The notes under the pieces were generated by a model. The model saw nothing but the letters and a program-made list of their open reading frames with translations, searched no databases and had not been told where the DNA came from. Position numbers and translations under genes: made by a program. From positions 62,001 to 126,000 of the forward strand of contig JAJXYC010000003.1 of NCBI GenBank assembly GCA_021780815.1: DNA of 64,000 nt, written 5' to 3'. The stretch's first letter is position 1, and every line of letters starts with the position of its first letter. This document shows positions 1 to 8,404 of the stretch, piece by piece. The stretch is from Bacteroidota bacterium. GTDB lineage: Bacteria; Bacteroidota; Ignavibacteria; Kapaibacteriales; UBA2268.

Positions 1-1
1 A

Positions 2-418
2 AGAATTGAATTAATAGAAAAAACTGACAATGTATTTTTTGCTGTTGGAAGTTCCAAACTTACACCACAAGCTATCGATATTCTTAAAGTATTAGGAAAC
101 GAAATTGGGAAATTGCCTAATAATGTTGTTCTTGAAGGACATACTGATAGTAGAAAATATTCAAATGATGCGGGATATACAAACTGGGAATTATCGTCCG
201 ATAGGGCTAATGCCGCCCGACGTGCTTTAATGCAATATGGTCTGTGGAACGGACAAATTACTGAAGTTGTTGGTTATGCAGATAGACGGCTTAGCAATCC
301 ACAAAATCCTTTTGATGTTTCTAATCGTAGGATTAGTATTTTAATTAAACAGATGTCTGTAAATCAATTTTTACCTAAATCAGAAAATTTATCAAAGCAA
401 GGAACACACAATGAATAA
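2..418 (+). CDS. OmpA/MotB-family C-terminal domain protein (5' truncated by window edge)
   Basis: The reading frame is open from base 2 to the stop at 416-418, so this is the C-terminal end of a larger protein that begins outside the window. It shows the peptidoglycan-binding OmpA/MotB fold: FAVGSSKLTPQAIDIL, then LEGHTDS, then NWELSSDRANAARRAL, and a final VSNRRISILI. The NWELSSDRA form is closer to MotB than to generic OmpA lipoproteins. Such domains anchor flagellar stators or outer-membrane proteins to the cell wall. The stop overlaps the start of the next gene (ATG at 411), so the two are translationally coupled. I cannot tell MotB from another OmpA-type anchor without the N-terminal membrane segment. 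Confidence 0.8.
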   Translation, partial: RIELIEKTDNVFFAVGSSKLTPQAIDILKVLGNEIGKLPNNVVLEGHTDSRKYSNDAGYTNWELSSDRANAARRALMQYGLWNGQITEVVGYADRRLSNPQNPFDVSNRRISILIKQMSVNQFLPKSENLSKQGTHNE

Positions 419-1613
419 ATCATATAAAATTTTAATCATTGATACAGATTCTGCTAATATTATCACTCTTGAACGGCTAATTAAGCAAGAAGTTGATAAA
501 GTTGAAGTATTTTATGCTCAGATTGGTGAAGCAGGGTTAAAACTTGCAAAAGAGAAAACCCCTGATATAATAATTTGTGATGCAAGAATGCCCGGATTGA
601 TGGGCTTGCAAATTCTTTCCGAATTACGCTCAATTAAGCAAAACGAAGATATACACTTTATTCTAATGGGAGCAGAAACAGACCGAGCAATGCTTTTTGA
701 TGCTTTAGAAAAAGGTGCTGATGATTTTTTATATAAACCTGTTCATTCTGATAGCTTATTAGGCAGATTAAAAATTGCTATTAAAATAGTAAATTTAAAA
801 TTGCAAAAGCGTGAAGAGTATAATTTATTACTTGCATTAGCGCACGAAATAGAAGATTATGCCCAAGATACTATTAAACTTGCTGTAAAATTTATGGAAG
901 CAAGAATACCCGCTTCTTACCATACTTTGAAAGTTATTGCAGAAGCTTCGCTGTGGGTTGCTCAATATTTTGATGAATTAAAAAATGACCATGATAGATT
1001 AAAAGATTTAGAAACTGCGGCATTTTTAAGTTTTGCAGGTAGATTATCTTTGCCTGACCATTTGCTTGAAAAGCCTGTTTTAATTGATGGAAAACCAAGC
1101 GATAATTTAATGAATCAAGTACCAATTGCAGCAAAAAATATTGTTTCGGAAATTCCAAGATTTGAAACGGTCGGTAAAATTTTATACCATTTGTATGAAA
1201 ATCAAGATGGGAGTGGTTTCCCAGATAGACTACAATCATGGCAAATTCCATTAGAAAGTAGAATAATTCGTGCGGTTGTTGATTTTTATGATATGGTAAG
1301 ATTTTTCAAACTTCGTCCAAAAGATGCTATTGATAAGTTAAGACAAAATTTAAATAGATTGTATGACCATCGTGTAATCACACTTTTAGAGCAATTCGTC
1401 TTATCTATTTTGCAGTTAGAAGGACCTACAAACGAAAAGCCTGTTTTATTAAGTGAATTAGTCCCAGGAATGATTCTATCTCGTGATATATATTCAACTA
1501 ATGGTTTGAAAATACTTACAGCAGGGGCTGTTTTGAAGGATTCTACCATTGAAAAAATTATTTCTATTAACACGAGTGACCCCATTTTAGGAAATATTCT
1601 CGTTAAAATATAA
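411..1613 (+). CDS. Response regulator with degenerate HD-GYP output domain
   Basis: Residues 1-120 form a receiver domain with acidic D11 and D13, phospho-acceptor D57 (in CDARMPG) and K109 (YKP); the usual Thr/Ser before the conserved Ala is Gly87. Residues about 140-300 align with the HD-GYP fold of cyclic-di-GMP phosphodiesterases, but the metal ligands are worn away. The HD pair reads SF (residues 207-208, in AFLSFAGRLSLPDHLLEKP), and the HHExxDGxGYP segment reads YHLYENQDGSGFP (259-271), keeping DGxG only. The C-terminal 80 residues (LSELVPGMILSRDIYSTNG) resemble the tail seen in HD-GYP proteins. It overlaps the OmpA/MotB-like gene by 8 bases. A phosphorylation-dependent binding or signalling role is more likely than hydrolysis; that is inference. 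Confidence 0.8.
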   Translation: MNKSYKILIIDTDSANIITLERLIKQEVDKVEVFYAQIGEAGLKLAKEKTPDIIICDARMPGLMGLQILSELRSIKQNEDIHFILMGAETDRAMLFDALEKGADDFLYKPVHSDSLLGRLKIAIKIVNLKLQKREEYNLLLALAHEIEDYAQDTIKLAVKFMEARIPASYHTLKVIAEASLWVAQYFDELKNDHDRLKDLETAAFLSFAGRLSLPDHLLEKPVLIDGKPSDNLMNQVPIAAKNIVSEIPRFETVGKILYHLYENQDGSGFPDRLQSWQIPLESRIIRAVVDFYDMVRFFKLRPKDAIDKLRQNLNRLYDHRVITLLEQFVLSILQLEGPTNEKPVLLSELVPGMILSRDIYSTNGLKILTAGAVLKDSTIEKIISINTSDPILGNILVKI

Positions 1614-1823
1614 ATTATAGATTTAAATTTTGCTTATTTAAAGCAATTTTACTGCTTTTATCAAGCAATTTTATCAAATAAATCAAAAAAAAAGCCTGTT
1701 TGATGAACAAACATTCATAAAACTTAAAAAAAATAAAAAAAAATTGTTTTTTTGTAAAAAAAATTTGTTTTTTTCAAAAATTTTACTTAAATTGCTTATT
1801 AGAAAAGTGTTTAATTGAAAAAC
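1614..1823. other. AT-rich intergenic region
   Basis: This gap holds long A and T runs (about 1681-1790) and no convincing gene. The only open frame is an antisense one made of Phe/Leu/Asn codons from the homopolymers. No hairpin with a U-run was found that clearly terminates the upstream gene. Confidence 0.6.
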
Positions 1824-1853
1824 TTGATTTAGTAATAAATTTTGGTATCTTTT
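1824..1853 (+). promoter_or_regulatory. Bacteroidetes-type promoter of the HU gene
   Basis: TTG at 1824-1826, exactly 19 bases, then TATCTTTT at 1846-1853. This matches the Bacteroidota primary sigma consensus TTG-N19-TAnnTTTG except for the last base. Transcription would start near 1860, giving a leader of roughly 50 bases that ends in a strong Shine-Dalgarno (AAAGGAGGT) about 6 bases before the ATG. Confidence 0.6.
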
Positions 1854-1907
1854 CAATAAATCATTAACCAAAAATTTATTTTATGTTAAACCAATAAAGG
1901 AGGTTTT

Positions 1908-2225
1908 ATGCCATTAAACAAAACAACGTTAATCAATGCAGTTGCAGAAGCAACAGAAATGAAAAAAGTTGATGCTGAAAAAGCAATTAAAGCAACAATC
2001 GACACAATAACAAAAGAATTGGGCGAACATGGCTCAGTTACTCTTGTTGGTTTCGGAACTTTTAAAGTTTCACATCGTCAAGCAAGAAAAGGAAGAAGCC
2101 CTAAAACTGGTGCTGAAATTACTATTCCTGCTAAAATCGTTCCAAAGTTTCACCCTGGCAAAGCATTGAAAGATCTAGTTTCCGCTCACAAAGATAATAA
2201 GAAGAAAACAGCAAAGAAAAAATAG
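1908..2225 (+). CDS. hup: HU-family DNA-binding protein
   Basis: A 105-residue nucleoid protein of the HU/IHF family that bends and compacts DNA as a dimer. MNKTTL-type start (LNKTTLINAVAE), the helical body, and the DNA-binding beta arm with GRSPKTGAEITIPA followed by VPKFHPGKALKDLV are all present. The family is usually about 90 residues; here a Lys-rich tail (DNKKKTAKKK) adds about 13 residues, which should add nonspecific DNA affinity. The start is fixed by AAAGGAGGT just upstream. The gene stands alone, with its own promoter (1824-1853) and terminator (2248-2279). Confidence 0.95.
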   Translation: MPLNKTTLINAVAEATEMKKVDAEKAIKATIDTITKELGEHGSVTLVGFGTFKVSHRQARKGRSPKTGAEITIPAKIVPKFHPGKALKDLVSAHKDNKKKTAKKK

Positions 2226-2247
2226 TTGCATTGATTCCCGAATTTTC

Positions 2248-2279
2248 AGAACTGTCCCAAAAGGGCAGTTCTTTTTTTT
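2248..2279 (+). terminator. Rho-independent terminator after hup
   Basis: A hairpin with arms AGAACTG(T)CCC and GGGCAGTTCT, a four-base AAAA loop and one bulged T, is followed by a run of eight or more T. It lies 22 bases after the hup stop. Confidence 0.85.
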
Positions 2280-2520
2280 CTTTCTTACGTATAACTAGGC
2301 TTAAAACCAAGTTATGAAAATATACTTTTATTAGTTTTTGTTATGTTTAAATTAATATAGAAACAATAAATTACAAAATAATAGCACTTTTAAAGCAATT
2401 TTGTTATCTTAAATTGATATTTTAAAAGTATTAAACTAAAAAGAATACTGCTTTTATATTCATATTTAAAATTTTCAAGAAAAAAAATTAAAAAAAATAG
2501 GGAAATTCAAAAATTTAATG
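2280..2520. other. AT-rich gap between hup terminator and tRNA-Cys
   Basis: About 240 bases with no open frame of useful length and no clear structure. The 3' end leads into a TAATTTTG box (2521-2528) placed about 12 bases before the tRNA, which could be the -7 element of its promoter; a TTG at the matching upstream distance is absent. Confidence 0.5.
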
Positions 2521-2539
2521 TAATTTTGTATTCTAAATT

Positions 2540-2610
2540 GGTGTCGTCGCCAAGAGGCTAGGCAACGGTCTGCAAAACCGTCAACACCGGTTCGAATCCG
2601 GTCGACACCT
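2540..2610 (+). tRNA. tRNA-Cys (anticodon GCA)
   Basis: A 71-base cloverleaf can be folded by eye. The acceptor stem pairs GGTGTCG (2540-2546) with CGACACC (2603-2609). The anticodon stem pairs ACGGT (2565-2569) with ACCGT (2577-2581) around the loop CTGCAAA, giving anticodon GCA at 2572-2574. The T arm is ACCGG TTCGAAT CCGGT. The discriminator base is T (2610), the known identity base U73 of cysteine tRNAs. CCA is not encoded. The accB start lies only 26 bases downstream, so the tRNA may be processed from a common transcript with accBC. Confidence 0.95.
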
Positions 2611-2636
2611 CTTTTTTATATATATGGAGTGTTTTT

Positions 2637-3146
2637 ATGGATTTAAATTACTTGCGTAGATTAGTTAAAATATTTGATGATAGCACTCTTGACGATTTAG
2701 TCATTGAAGAAGAAGGCACAAAAATTAAATTCTCCCGGAAACCACAAAATGCTTCAAAATATGAATATCCTTTAATCCAAAACGATGCAGCCTTAGGGAT
2801 TAACCAAGTATTTCCAATTTCAACTACGGAAAAGTTAATCCCAAAAATTGAACATCACGAAACAAAAACAGAAACACAAATTTCTAAGAGCGAAGATACG
2901 ATCGGACTTGTAGAAGTTCTTTCGCCTATGGTGGGAACTTTCTATCGGGCACCTTCACCAGAAGCCCAACCTTTTGTTGAAGTTGGAAAGCATGTTACAA
3001 AAGGGCAAGTTGTTTGTATTATAGAAGCTATGAAATTGATGAATCAAATTGAAAGTGAAATTAATGGTGTTATTGAGAAGATTTTAATTGATAATGCTAA
3101 ACCTGTTGAATTTGGTCAACCCTTGTTTCTAGTGAAACCTGAATAA
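2637..3146 (+). CDS. accB: Acetyl-CoA carboxylase biotin carboxyl carrier protein
   Basis: A 169-residue carrier of the covalently bound biotin that shuttles CO2 from biotin carboxylase to the carboxyltransferase in malonyl-CoA synthesis. The biotinyl domain fills the C-terminal 80 residues: [23 protein letters not shown] is the typical AccB thumb-containing segment, and EAMKLMN holds the biotinylated lysine (K133). The N-terminus ([28 protein letters not shown]) is the usual dimer-forming part, and a flexible Glu/Lys/Thr-rich linker joins the two. A GGAG lies about 8 bases before the ATG. accC follows after 13 bases, so the two are an operon. No carboxyltransferase gene is beside them. Confidence 0.95.
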   Translation: MDLNYLRRLVKIFDDSTLDDLVIEEEGTKIKFSRKPQNASKYEYPLIQNDAALGINQVFPISTTEKLIPKIEHHETKTETQISKSEDTIGLVEVLSPMVGTFYRAPSPEAQPFVEVGKHVTKGQVVCIIEAMKLMNQIESEINGVIEKILIDNAKPVEFGQPLFLVKPE

Positions 3147-3159
3147 ATCACGAGGTAGT

Positions 3160-4506
3160 ATGTTTCATAAAATTTTAATTGCGAATCGTGGTGAAATTGC
3201 ATTAAGAATTATTCGTGCCGCAAAAGAATTAGGAATTAAAACAGTTGCTGTATATTCCGAAGCAGATAGATATTCTTTGCACGTCCGTTTTGCAGATGAA
3301 GCTATTTGTATTGGTCCTCCATCATCAAAACAAAGCTATTTAAATATTCCTGCTTTAATTACTGCTGCTAATATTACAAATGTTGATGCTATACATCCTG
3401 GATATGGGTTTTTAGCCGAAAATCAAATTTTTGCTGAAATATGCCAAGGGCATGGTATTACTTTTATTGGACCTAATCCTTCGTCTATTAGCCAAATGGG
3501 AGATAAAGCGGTTGCGAAAGATACTATGAAAAAAGCAGGTGTACCTGTTGTTCCAGGAAGCGACGGAGTTGTTTCAAATCTTGAACAAGCAATTAAAATT
3601 GCTGATAATATTGGATACCCACTTATGTTAAAGGCGGTAGCTGGTGGGGGCGGTAAAGGTATGAGAATTGTTAATAACAAAAGTGAACTTGAAAAAGTTT
3701 TTGAAGTTACACAAAGCGAAGCATTAGCCTTTTTTAATAATCCTGATTTATACATTGAAAAATTAATCCCTAATGCTAAACATATTGAAATACAAGTTTT
3801 TGGAGATAAACACGGCAACTATATTCATCTAAATGAACGTGAATGTTCAATGCAACGGAGACATCAGAAATTAATTGAAGAAACTCCTTCTTTTGCTGTA
3901 AATCAAGCACTTAGAGATGAGATGGGGAGTATTTCTCGACAAGGGGCTAAATCTGTTAATTATGTTGGACCCGGTACTATTGAATACTTACTTACTTCCG
4001 ACGGCAAATATTATTTTATGGAAATGAATACTCGTATTCAAGTGGAACATCCTATAACAGAAGAATCTTTAAAAATCGACCTGGTCAAAGAACAAATTAA
4101 AGTTGCCGCAGGTGAAAAACTTTCTTTAAAAGAGCATCAACCTATTTTTCATTCTATTGAATGTAGAATTAACGCCGAAGACCCATTTAATGATTTTAGA
4201 CCTTCACCAGGGAAAATTGAAGGCTTCCATTGTCCCGGTGGACAAGGTATCCGAGTAGACACTCATTTATATCAAGGATACGTTATTCCTCCTTATTATG
4301 ATTCTTTGCTGGCAAAAGTTATTACTTATGCAAGAACAAGGGAAGACGCTATTAATAAAATGAAACTTGCCCTAGATGAATTGATTATTGAGGGAATTAA
4401 AACAACTATCCCTTTCCATGTTGCTATGATGAACAATCCTGACTTTGTTAATGGCAAAATCGATACAAAATATTTAGAAAGAGTCAATTGGAAAGATTTT
4501 ATTTAA
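3160..4506 (+). CDS. accC: Acetyl-CoA carboxylase, biotin carboxylase subunit
   Basis: This 448-residue cytoplasmic ATP-grasp enzyme carboxylates the biotin on AccB using ATP and bicarbonate. It has the N-terminal pre-ATP-grasp domain ([33 protein letters not shown], residues about 4-36), the glycine-rich ATP loop [11 protein letters not shown], the metal and catalytic segment [15 protein letters not shown], and the C-terminal [17 protein letters not shown] segment. Length matches stand-alone AccC (about 450), not the longer fused acyl-CoA carboxylases. It follows accB by 13 bases with a GAGG upstream of its ATG. Confidence 0.96.
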   Translation: MFHKILIANRGEIALRIIRAAKELGIKTVAVYSEADRYSLHVRFADEAICIGPPSSKQSYLNIPALITAANITNVDAIHPGYGFLAENQIFAEICQGHGITFIGPNPSSISQMGDKAVAKDTMKKAGVPVVPGSDGVVSNLEQAIKIADNIGYPLMLKAVAGGGGKGMRIVNNKSELEKVFEVTQSEALAFFNNPDLYIEKLIPNAKHIEIQVFGDKHGNYIHLNERECSMQRRHQKLIEETPSFAVNQALRDEMGSISRQGAKSVNYVGPGTIEYLLTSDGKYYFMEMNTRIQVEHPITEESLKIDLVKEQIKVAAGEKLSLKEHQPIFHSIECRINAEDPFNDFRPSPGKIEGFHCPGGQGIRVDTHLYQGYVIPPYYDSLLAKVITYARTREDAINKMKLALDELIIEGIKTTIPFHVAMMNNPDFVNGKIDTKYLERVNWKDFI

Positions 4507-4568
4507 AATTATATTTATTTTTATTGTTTTTGTAATTTTGTAAATTAAAATTTTTGTAGGAGAAGAAA

Positions 4569-4946
4569 ATGAATATTCCAGAAGGATTAAAGTACACAAA
4601 TGACCATGAATGGTTAAAAATTGATGGGAATATTGGAATTATCGGTATTACTGACCATGCTCAATCAGAACTTGGTGATGTAGTTTTCGTAGATATTGCG
4701 AATGATTTAGCTGAAGTAAGCAATGGACAAACTTTTGGCACTATTGAAGCTGTTAAAACCGTTGCTGATATTTTGGCACCTGTATCGGGTAAAGTCATTG
4801 CTATTAATACTGCTTTAAATGATGCCCCAGAAACTGTTAATAAAGACCCTTATGGCGAAGGTTGGTTAATTAAAATTGAAATTACTAACCCAAGCGAAAT
4901 TAATGATTTAATGAATGCATTTGCATACCAGAACTATTTAGGGTAA
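4569..4946 (+). CDS. gcvH: Glycine cleavage system H protein
   Basis: A 125-residue lipoyl-carrier protein that passes the aminomethyl group of glycine between the P, T and L proteins of the glycine cleavage complex. The family opening YTNDHEWLKIDG, GITDHAQSELGDVVFVDI and the lipoylation segment GTIEAVKTVADI (lipoyl lysine K63) are intact, and the length is normal. The other gcv genes are not in the window. It sits 62 bases after accC behind a TAATTTTG box (4533-4540) and AGGAG, and ends before a strong terminator, so it may have its own promoter. Confidence 0.95.
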   Translation: MNIPEGLKYTNDHEWLKIDGNIGIIGITDHAQSELGDVVFVDIANDLAEVSNGQTFGTIEAVKTVADILAPVSGKVIAINTALNDAPETVNKDPYGEGWLIKIEITNPSEINDLMNAFAYQNYLG

Positions 4947-4977
4947 AATCATATCTATCTTTTTTTTGTTTTTTTGT

Positions 4978-5015
4978 AAAGTCAATGAACAATTTTAAAT
5001 TCATTGACTTTTTTA
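4978..5015 (+). terminator. Rho-independent terminator after gcvH
   Basis: A 12-base-pair perfect stem, AAAGTCAATGAA with TTCATTGACTTT, around a 10-base AT loop is followed by a T-run. It ends the accBC-gcvH block. Confidence 0.85.
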
Positions 5016-5212
5016 TTTTATAAGGAGAGCGTTCCTTCGCAAATCCAATATCGCTACTTTTATTACAAGTGCAAACCACTGGCTTGTACCTTACAATAAA
5101 AATATGTAAGAATAATTGAATTTTTTATTTCCAAATTCTAAATACATAATCGTCTGGGTATATGATAATTAATTAACCTTACTATGGATTTTTCGCTTGG
5201 AGAAAATAACAA

Positions 5213-6007
5213 ATGACTAACTGGCACACATCAACCTGTAAAACAAACGGAATTCACATACACTATACGAGAACAGGCGGAAGTAAGCCCCCTATAATTT
5301 TGTTACACGGCTTAGCTGCAGATGGACTTTGCTGGACTTCGGTGGCACATATCCTTGCGAAAGAATACGATATAATTATGCCAGATGCACGTGGTCATGG
5401 GAAGTCAAGTGTGCCTGATTATGGATACCGATACGAAGACCATGCAAACGATGTAATAGGACTTATAAACTCATTAAATCTGTCTTCTCCATCTCTGCTG
5501 GGACATTCTATGGGGGGTATGATAGCCGCTGTAGTAGCAAGTTTTAATCCAAATTTACTGCATAGTCTAATTTTAGCTGAACCTACATTTTTGAGTCTAA
5601 AAGTTCAACGTGAAGTTTACGATAGCGATTTAACTGAACAACATCGGCGAATTTTAAATACACCATTAGAAGAAGTGTTGGCATATCTGCAGAACAGGCA
5701 CCCAAATCGGTCACCGGAACTTATAGAATTAATAGTACGAGCACGATTTAAAACCAGTGTAGAGGCTTTTGACGTTCTTACTCCACCAAACCCTGATTAT
5801 AAGAAGTTGGTAAGTGCAATTGATGTCCCAAGTTTGTTCGTATTTGGTGATAAAGGGGTGGTTGAGCCTTTTATTGTTGAAGAACTGACACATCTTAATC
5901 CGAGATTCCAAATTAATCAGATGCAAGGAGCCGGCCATGGGCTCCACTATGACCAACCCGAGCAATTCGCCGCTGTTGTTGATTCTTTCATACGTTCAAT
6001 TGACTGA
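5213..6007 (+). CDS. Alpha/beta hydrolase
   Basis: A 264-residue alpha/beta-hydrolase-fold enzyme with no signal peptide, so probably cytoplasmic. Visible elements are the oxyanion loop HGLAADGLCW (about residue 32), DARGHGKS (about 59), the nucleophile elbow GHSMGGM (serine near residue 98), a likely acid in VFGDKGVVE, and the catalytic histidine in GAGHGLHYDQPEQF near the C-terminus. The substrate cannot be read from sequence; esterase, lactonase and haloperoxidase-like roles are all possible. It stands alone, and its wording (GCC, CCG, GGG codons; richer in G and C than the surrounding genes) hints at transfer. It lies at the left edge of the accessory stretch. Confidence 0.85.
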   Translation: MTNWHTSTCKTNGIHIHYTRTGGSKPPIILLHGLAADGLCWTSVAHILAKEYDIIMPDARGHGKSSVPDYGYRYEDHANDVIGLINSLNLSSPSLLGHSMGGMIAAVVASFNPNLLHSLILAEPTFLSLKVQREVYDSDLTEQHRRILNTPLEEVLAYLQNRHPNRSPELIELIVRARFKTSVEAFDVLTPPNPDYKKLVSAIDVPSLFVFGDKGVVEPFIVEELTHLNPRFQINQMQGAGHGLHYDQPEQFAAVVDSFIRSID

Positions 6008-6021
6008 TAAAATCAATTCGA

Positions 6022-6051
6022 TTGTATTTATATAATTATTTTGTAACTTTG
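6022..6051 (+). promoter_or_regulatory. Bacteroidetes-type promoter of the Dam-like methylase gene
   Basis: TTG at 6022-6024, exactly 19 bases, then TAACTTTG at 6044-6051: a full match to TTG-N19-TAnnTTTG. Transcription would start about 6058, some 75 bases before the methylase ATG. The 14-base string TTTTGTAACTTTGC around the -7 box occurs again at 53362-53375 upstream of the third restriction-modification locus. Confidence 0.65.
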
Positions 6052-6134
6052 CAAAAAATAGTATTTTGATAAATACGTAAATATAAATGTAGAATGAAAG
6101 AATTTGGTTAATTTTGACAAAATTTAATAATAAA

Positions 6135-7085
6135 ATGCAAAAAATAAAAGCAAAACCATTTTTAAAGTGGGCAGGCGGTAAAGGACAATTAATTAGTCAA
6201 TTTCAAGAATACTATCCCAAAGATTTGTATTTAAAGAAAATTGATAAATATATTGAGCCATTTATCGGTGGCGGTGCGATATTTTTTGATATAATGCAAA
6301 ATTACAAAATTAATTCGGCTTATATTTCCGACATAAATAAAGATTTAGTATTAGCTTACAAAGTAATTCAACAAAAGCCTGAAATGCTTTGTGATTTTTT
6401 GGAACAATTTCAAAATAATTACGATAATACAATTCAGGACGATAGAAATAATTTGTTTTTATCAATTCGTAAACATTTCAATGCACAAAGATTTGAGATA
6501 AATTACAAACAATTATCTGAAAATTGGATATCAAGGGCAGCACAATTAATTTTTTTGAATAAAACATGTTTTAACGGTTTATATCGCTTAAACTCAAAAG
6601 GTGAATTTAATGTTCCTTACGGTAAGTATCCAAACCCAACGATTTTAGATAGTGAGAATATTTTTGCAGTTTCTAAACTTTTACAAAACGTGGAAATAAG
6701 AAACGCAAATTATAGTGAATGTTTTAATGAAACAACTTCTAATTCATTCATATATTTTGATCCGTCATATAAGCCGATTAGTAAAACAGCAGGTTTTACA
6801 ACTTACACAGGGACAGAATTTACAGATAAAGAACAAATAGAATTAGCAAATTTTTATCGTAACCTTGATATTGAAAAACAAGCAAAATTAATGTTAAGTA
6901 ATTCATATCCAAAAAATGAAAACCCGTCAGATGAATTTTTTGAAACTGTTTTTAAAGATTATAATTTGCATAGAGTAAACGCTTCACGAGCAATAAACTG
7001 TAACGGTGAAAAGCGTGGAAAAATTAAAGAATTAGTAATAACAAATTATAAATATGAACCACAAACCTTGGCAATCAATATTTGA
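6135..7085 (+). CDS. D12-class (Dam/DpnM-like) adenine-N6 DNA methyltransferase
   Basis: This enzyme methylates adenine in a short DNA site using S-adenosylmethionine. It has the alpha-class order: KPFLKWAGGKGQL (AdoMet binding, motif X), IEPFIGGGAIFFD (motif I), then SFIYFDPSYKPISKTAGFTTYTG (motif IV) and a target-recognition part in between. The relatives of DpnM and MboI methylases carry DPPY followed by RPLSKT-type residues; here the catalytic motif reads DPSY. GATC is therefore a likely site, by family only. I take ATG 6135 (316 residues); an in-frame TTG at 6114 would add seven. The next gene overlaps its end by 32 bases, which suggests coupled expression with the partner endonuclease. 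Confidence 0.88.
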   Translation: MQKIKAKPFLKWAGGKGQLISQFQEYYPKDLYLKKIDKYIEPFIGGGAIFFDIMQNYKINSAYISDINKDLVLAYKVIQQKPEMLCDFLEQFQNNYDNTIQDDRNNLFLSIRKHFNAQRFEINYKQLSENWISRAAQLIFLNKTCFNGLYRLNSKGEFNVPYGKYPNPTILDSENIFAVSKLLQNVEIRNANYSECFNETTSNSFIYFDPSYKPISKTAGFTTYTGTEFTDKEQIELANFYRNLDIEKQAKLMLSNSYPKNENPSDEFFETVFKDYNLHRVNASRAINCNGEKRGKIKELVITNYKYEPQTLAINI

Positions 7086-7815
7086 CACACATAAAATCAA
7101 CAAACACGATTTTAATAAAAATCCGTTTATTCTTACAGCCGAACAAATTAAAACAGATACAGCACATTTCAAAACTACAAATGAAAGAGAAGTTCGTGTT
7201 CTATGCAAACAAGATATACGCGAAGATAGACCAAATATTTTTATCGAAAACGGATTATTTTTGTTACCAATTAAAAATGGAACATATGCAATAATCGAAG
7301 GTGAAGGGTATGTCGATATTCCTGAAATAACAACGACATCTAAGATTTACAAATCAAAACTTGATTTTCACCTTGATACATCGCAAATAGGAAATTCAGA
7401 AATGCAACATCTTGATTTTGCTTACGCTTCAAGTTTGATAAGAACATTTTTAAAAGACGATAGTTTAGTTTTAACAATTCGTGGCAGAAAATATACACCA
7501 AAATTTGAATTTAATGTTGGTAAACACTTAATTTCAACAGAAAGTGTGCAAACAGAAGTTGATGCAGGATATGAAGGCAGAAATCAAGTAGCATTGATAG
7601 AAGCCAAAAATTCAATAAGCAAAAATGTTATAATTCGGCAATTGTATTATCCATTTAGACAGTGGCAAATTCACACAACAAAAAAAGTTAATACTTTATT
7701 CTTTGAAAAACAAGGAAATACATATAATTTGTATCACTTTGTTTTTAACAATAAATTGGATTACAACAGTATAGAATTAAAAAATAGTTGTAAATACGAG
7801 ATAAAGAATAATTGA
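7054..7815 (+). CDS. Probable type II restriction endonuclease (PD-(D/E)XK type), partner of the Dam-like methylase
   Basis: A 253-residue protein whose ATG lies inside the end of the methylase gene. The central segment VQTEVDAGYEGRNQVALIEAKN (about residues 168-189) places an Asp 14 residues ahead of an E-A-K, the layout of a PD-(D/E)XK nuclease core; K/R-rich helix and YYPFRQW follow. The first 100 residues carry a small beta-rich part with a GTYAIIEGEGYVDIP segment. It is not recognisably the DpnII or MboI endonuclease type. Function is inferred from position and this motif. If the methylase acts on GATC, this would be an unfamiliar endonuclease for that site. No transmembrane or signal segment is visible. 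Confidence 0.65.
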   Translation: MNHKPWQSIFDTHKINKHDFNKNPFILTAEQIKTDTAHFKTTNEREVRVLCKQDIREDRPNIFIENGLFLLPIKNGTYAIIEGEGYVDIPEITTTSKIYKSKLDFHLDTSQIGNSEMQHLDFAYASSLIRTFLKDDSLVLTIRGRKYTPKFEFNVGKHLISTESVQTEVDAGYEGRNQVALIEAKNSISKNVIIRQLYYPFRQWQIHTTKKVNTLFFEKQGNTYNLYHFVFNNKLDYNSIELKNSCKYEIKNN

Positions 7816-7851
7816 AAGCGCAACCTGCTAACAAGCAATATCTTTTTTCCC

Positions 7852-7896
7852 ATCTATCAGTGAGGTACTGCGACGATACTCTAATGATAGATTTTA
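7852..7896 (+). terminator. Probable terminator after the first restriction-modification pair
   Basis: ATCTATCA (7852-7859) and TGATAGAT (7885-7892) form an 8-base-pair stem around a long partly structured loop, followed by TTTATATTTATTTCT. The loop is longer than usual, so the call is moderate. Confidence 0.45.
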
Positions 7897-8026
7897 TATT
7901 TATTTCTAATTGAATTTTTATTAAACAAAAACAAATTCAAAAATTTCTAAAATGTACATAAGAAAAATTCTTGACATTGTTGAATTTTGTATTTTTGCAA
8001 TTAATACATAATGTAAAGTCAGAAAT

Positions 8027-8404
8027 ATGGGACTAAAATTCAAAACTCTTCAAATTATTTATCTGATTATTCAAATTTTTCTTGCTGGTGTTTTCATTTT
8101 GAATATGTTCTTTTTTGAATTACCCAAACAACATTATTATTTCTTAATGTCCGTAATATTTGTTCTTGATGTACTTTCTGGATTATTGATTGGGAGCAAA
8201 TCTCAAAAGTTTGAGGCAGTAAATCTAAAAATTCTGAAAGTATTAACAATAATTATGTCATTATCACTTATTGCCCAAATAGTTACAACATTTCTAATGG
8301 AACCTTTTAGAATACAAGACAATTTAATTGCGGTATTCAGCGTTGTGGATTTTCTTGGATTTATAGTTTACATCTTCAAATTTAGTATGAAACTAAACAA
8401 TTAA
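8027..8404 (+). CDS. Small four-helix membrane protein, function unknown
   Basis: I do not recognise this 125-residue protein. It has four hydrophobic stretches, about residues 8-29, 36-56, 69-91 and 100-119, joined by short loops with few charges, and ends in a basic KFSMKLNN. That pattern suggests an inner-membrane four-helix protein. It sits alone between two restriction-modification loci; a TATTTTTG box at 7990-7997 about 35 bases upstream could be its promoter. Being wedged in a defence-type region, it could be a membrane effector or simply a passenger gene; nothing in the sequence decides this. Confidence 0.6.
   Translation: MGLKFKTLQIIYLIIQIFLAGVFILNMFFFELPKQHYYFLMSVIFVLDVLSGLLIGSKSQKFEAVNLKILKVLTIIMSLSLIAQIVTTFLMEPFRIQDNLIAVFSVVDFLGFIVYIFKFSMKLNN

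Noticed and set aside
1683-1871. Minus-strand frame of 62 codons between the response regulator and hup
   Set aside because: It is made of Phe, Leu and Asn codons from A/T homopolymers and overlaps the hup promoter.
7816-7840. GCTAACAAGC-like string and GTTATGC at 53566 as possible integron attC ends
   Set aside because: Neither fits the RYYYAAC or GTTRRRY core, the paired partner sites are missing, and no integrase gene is present.
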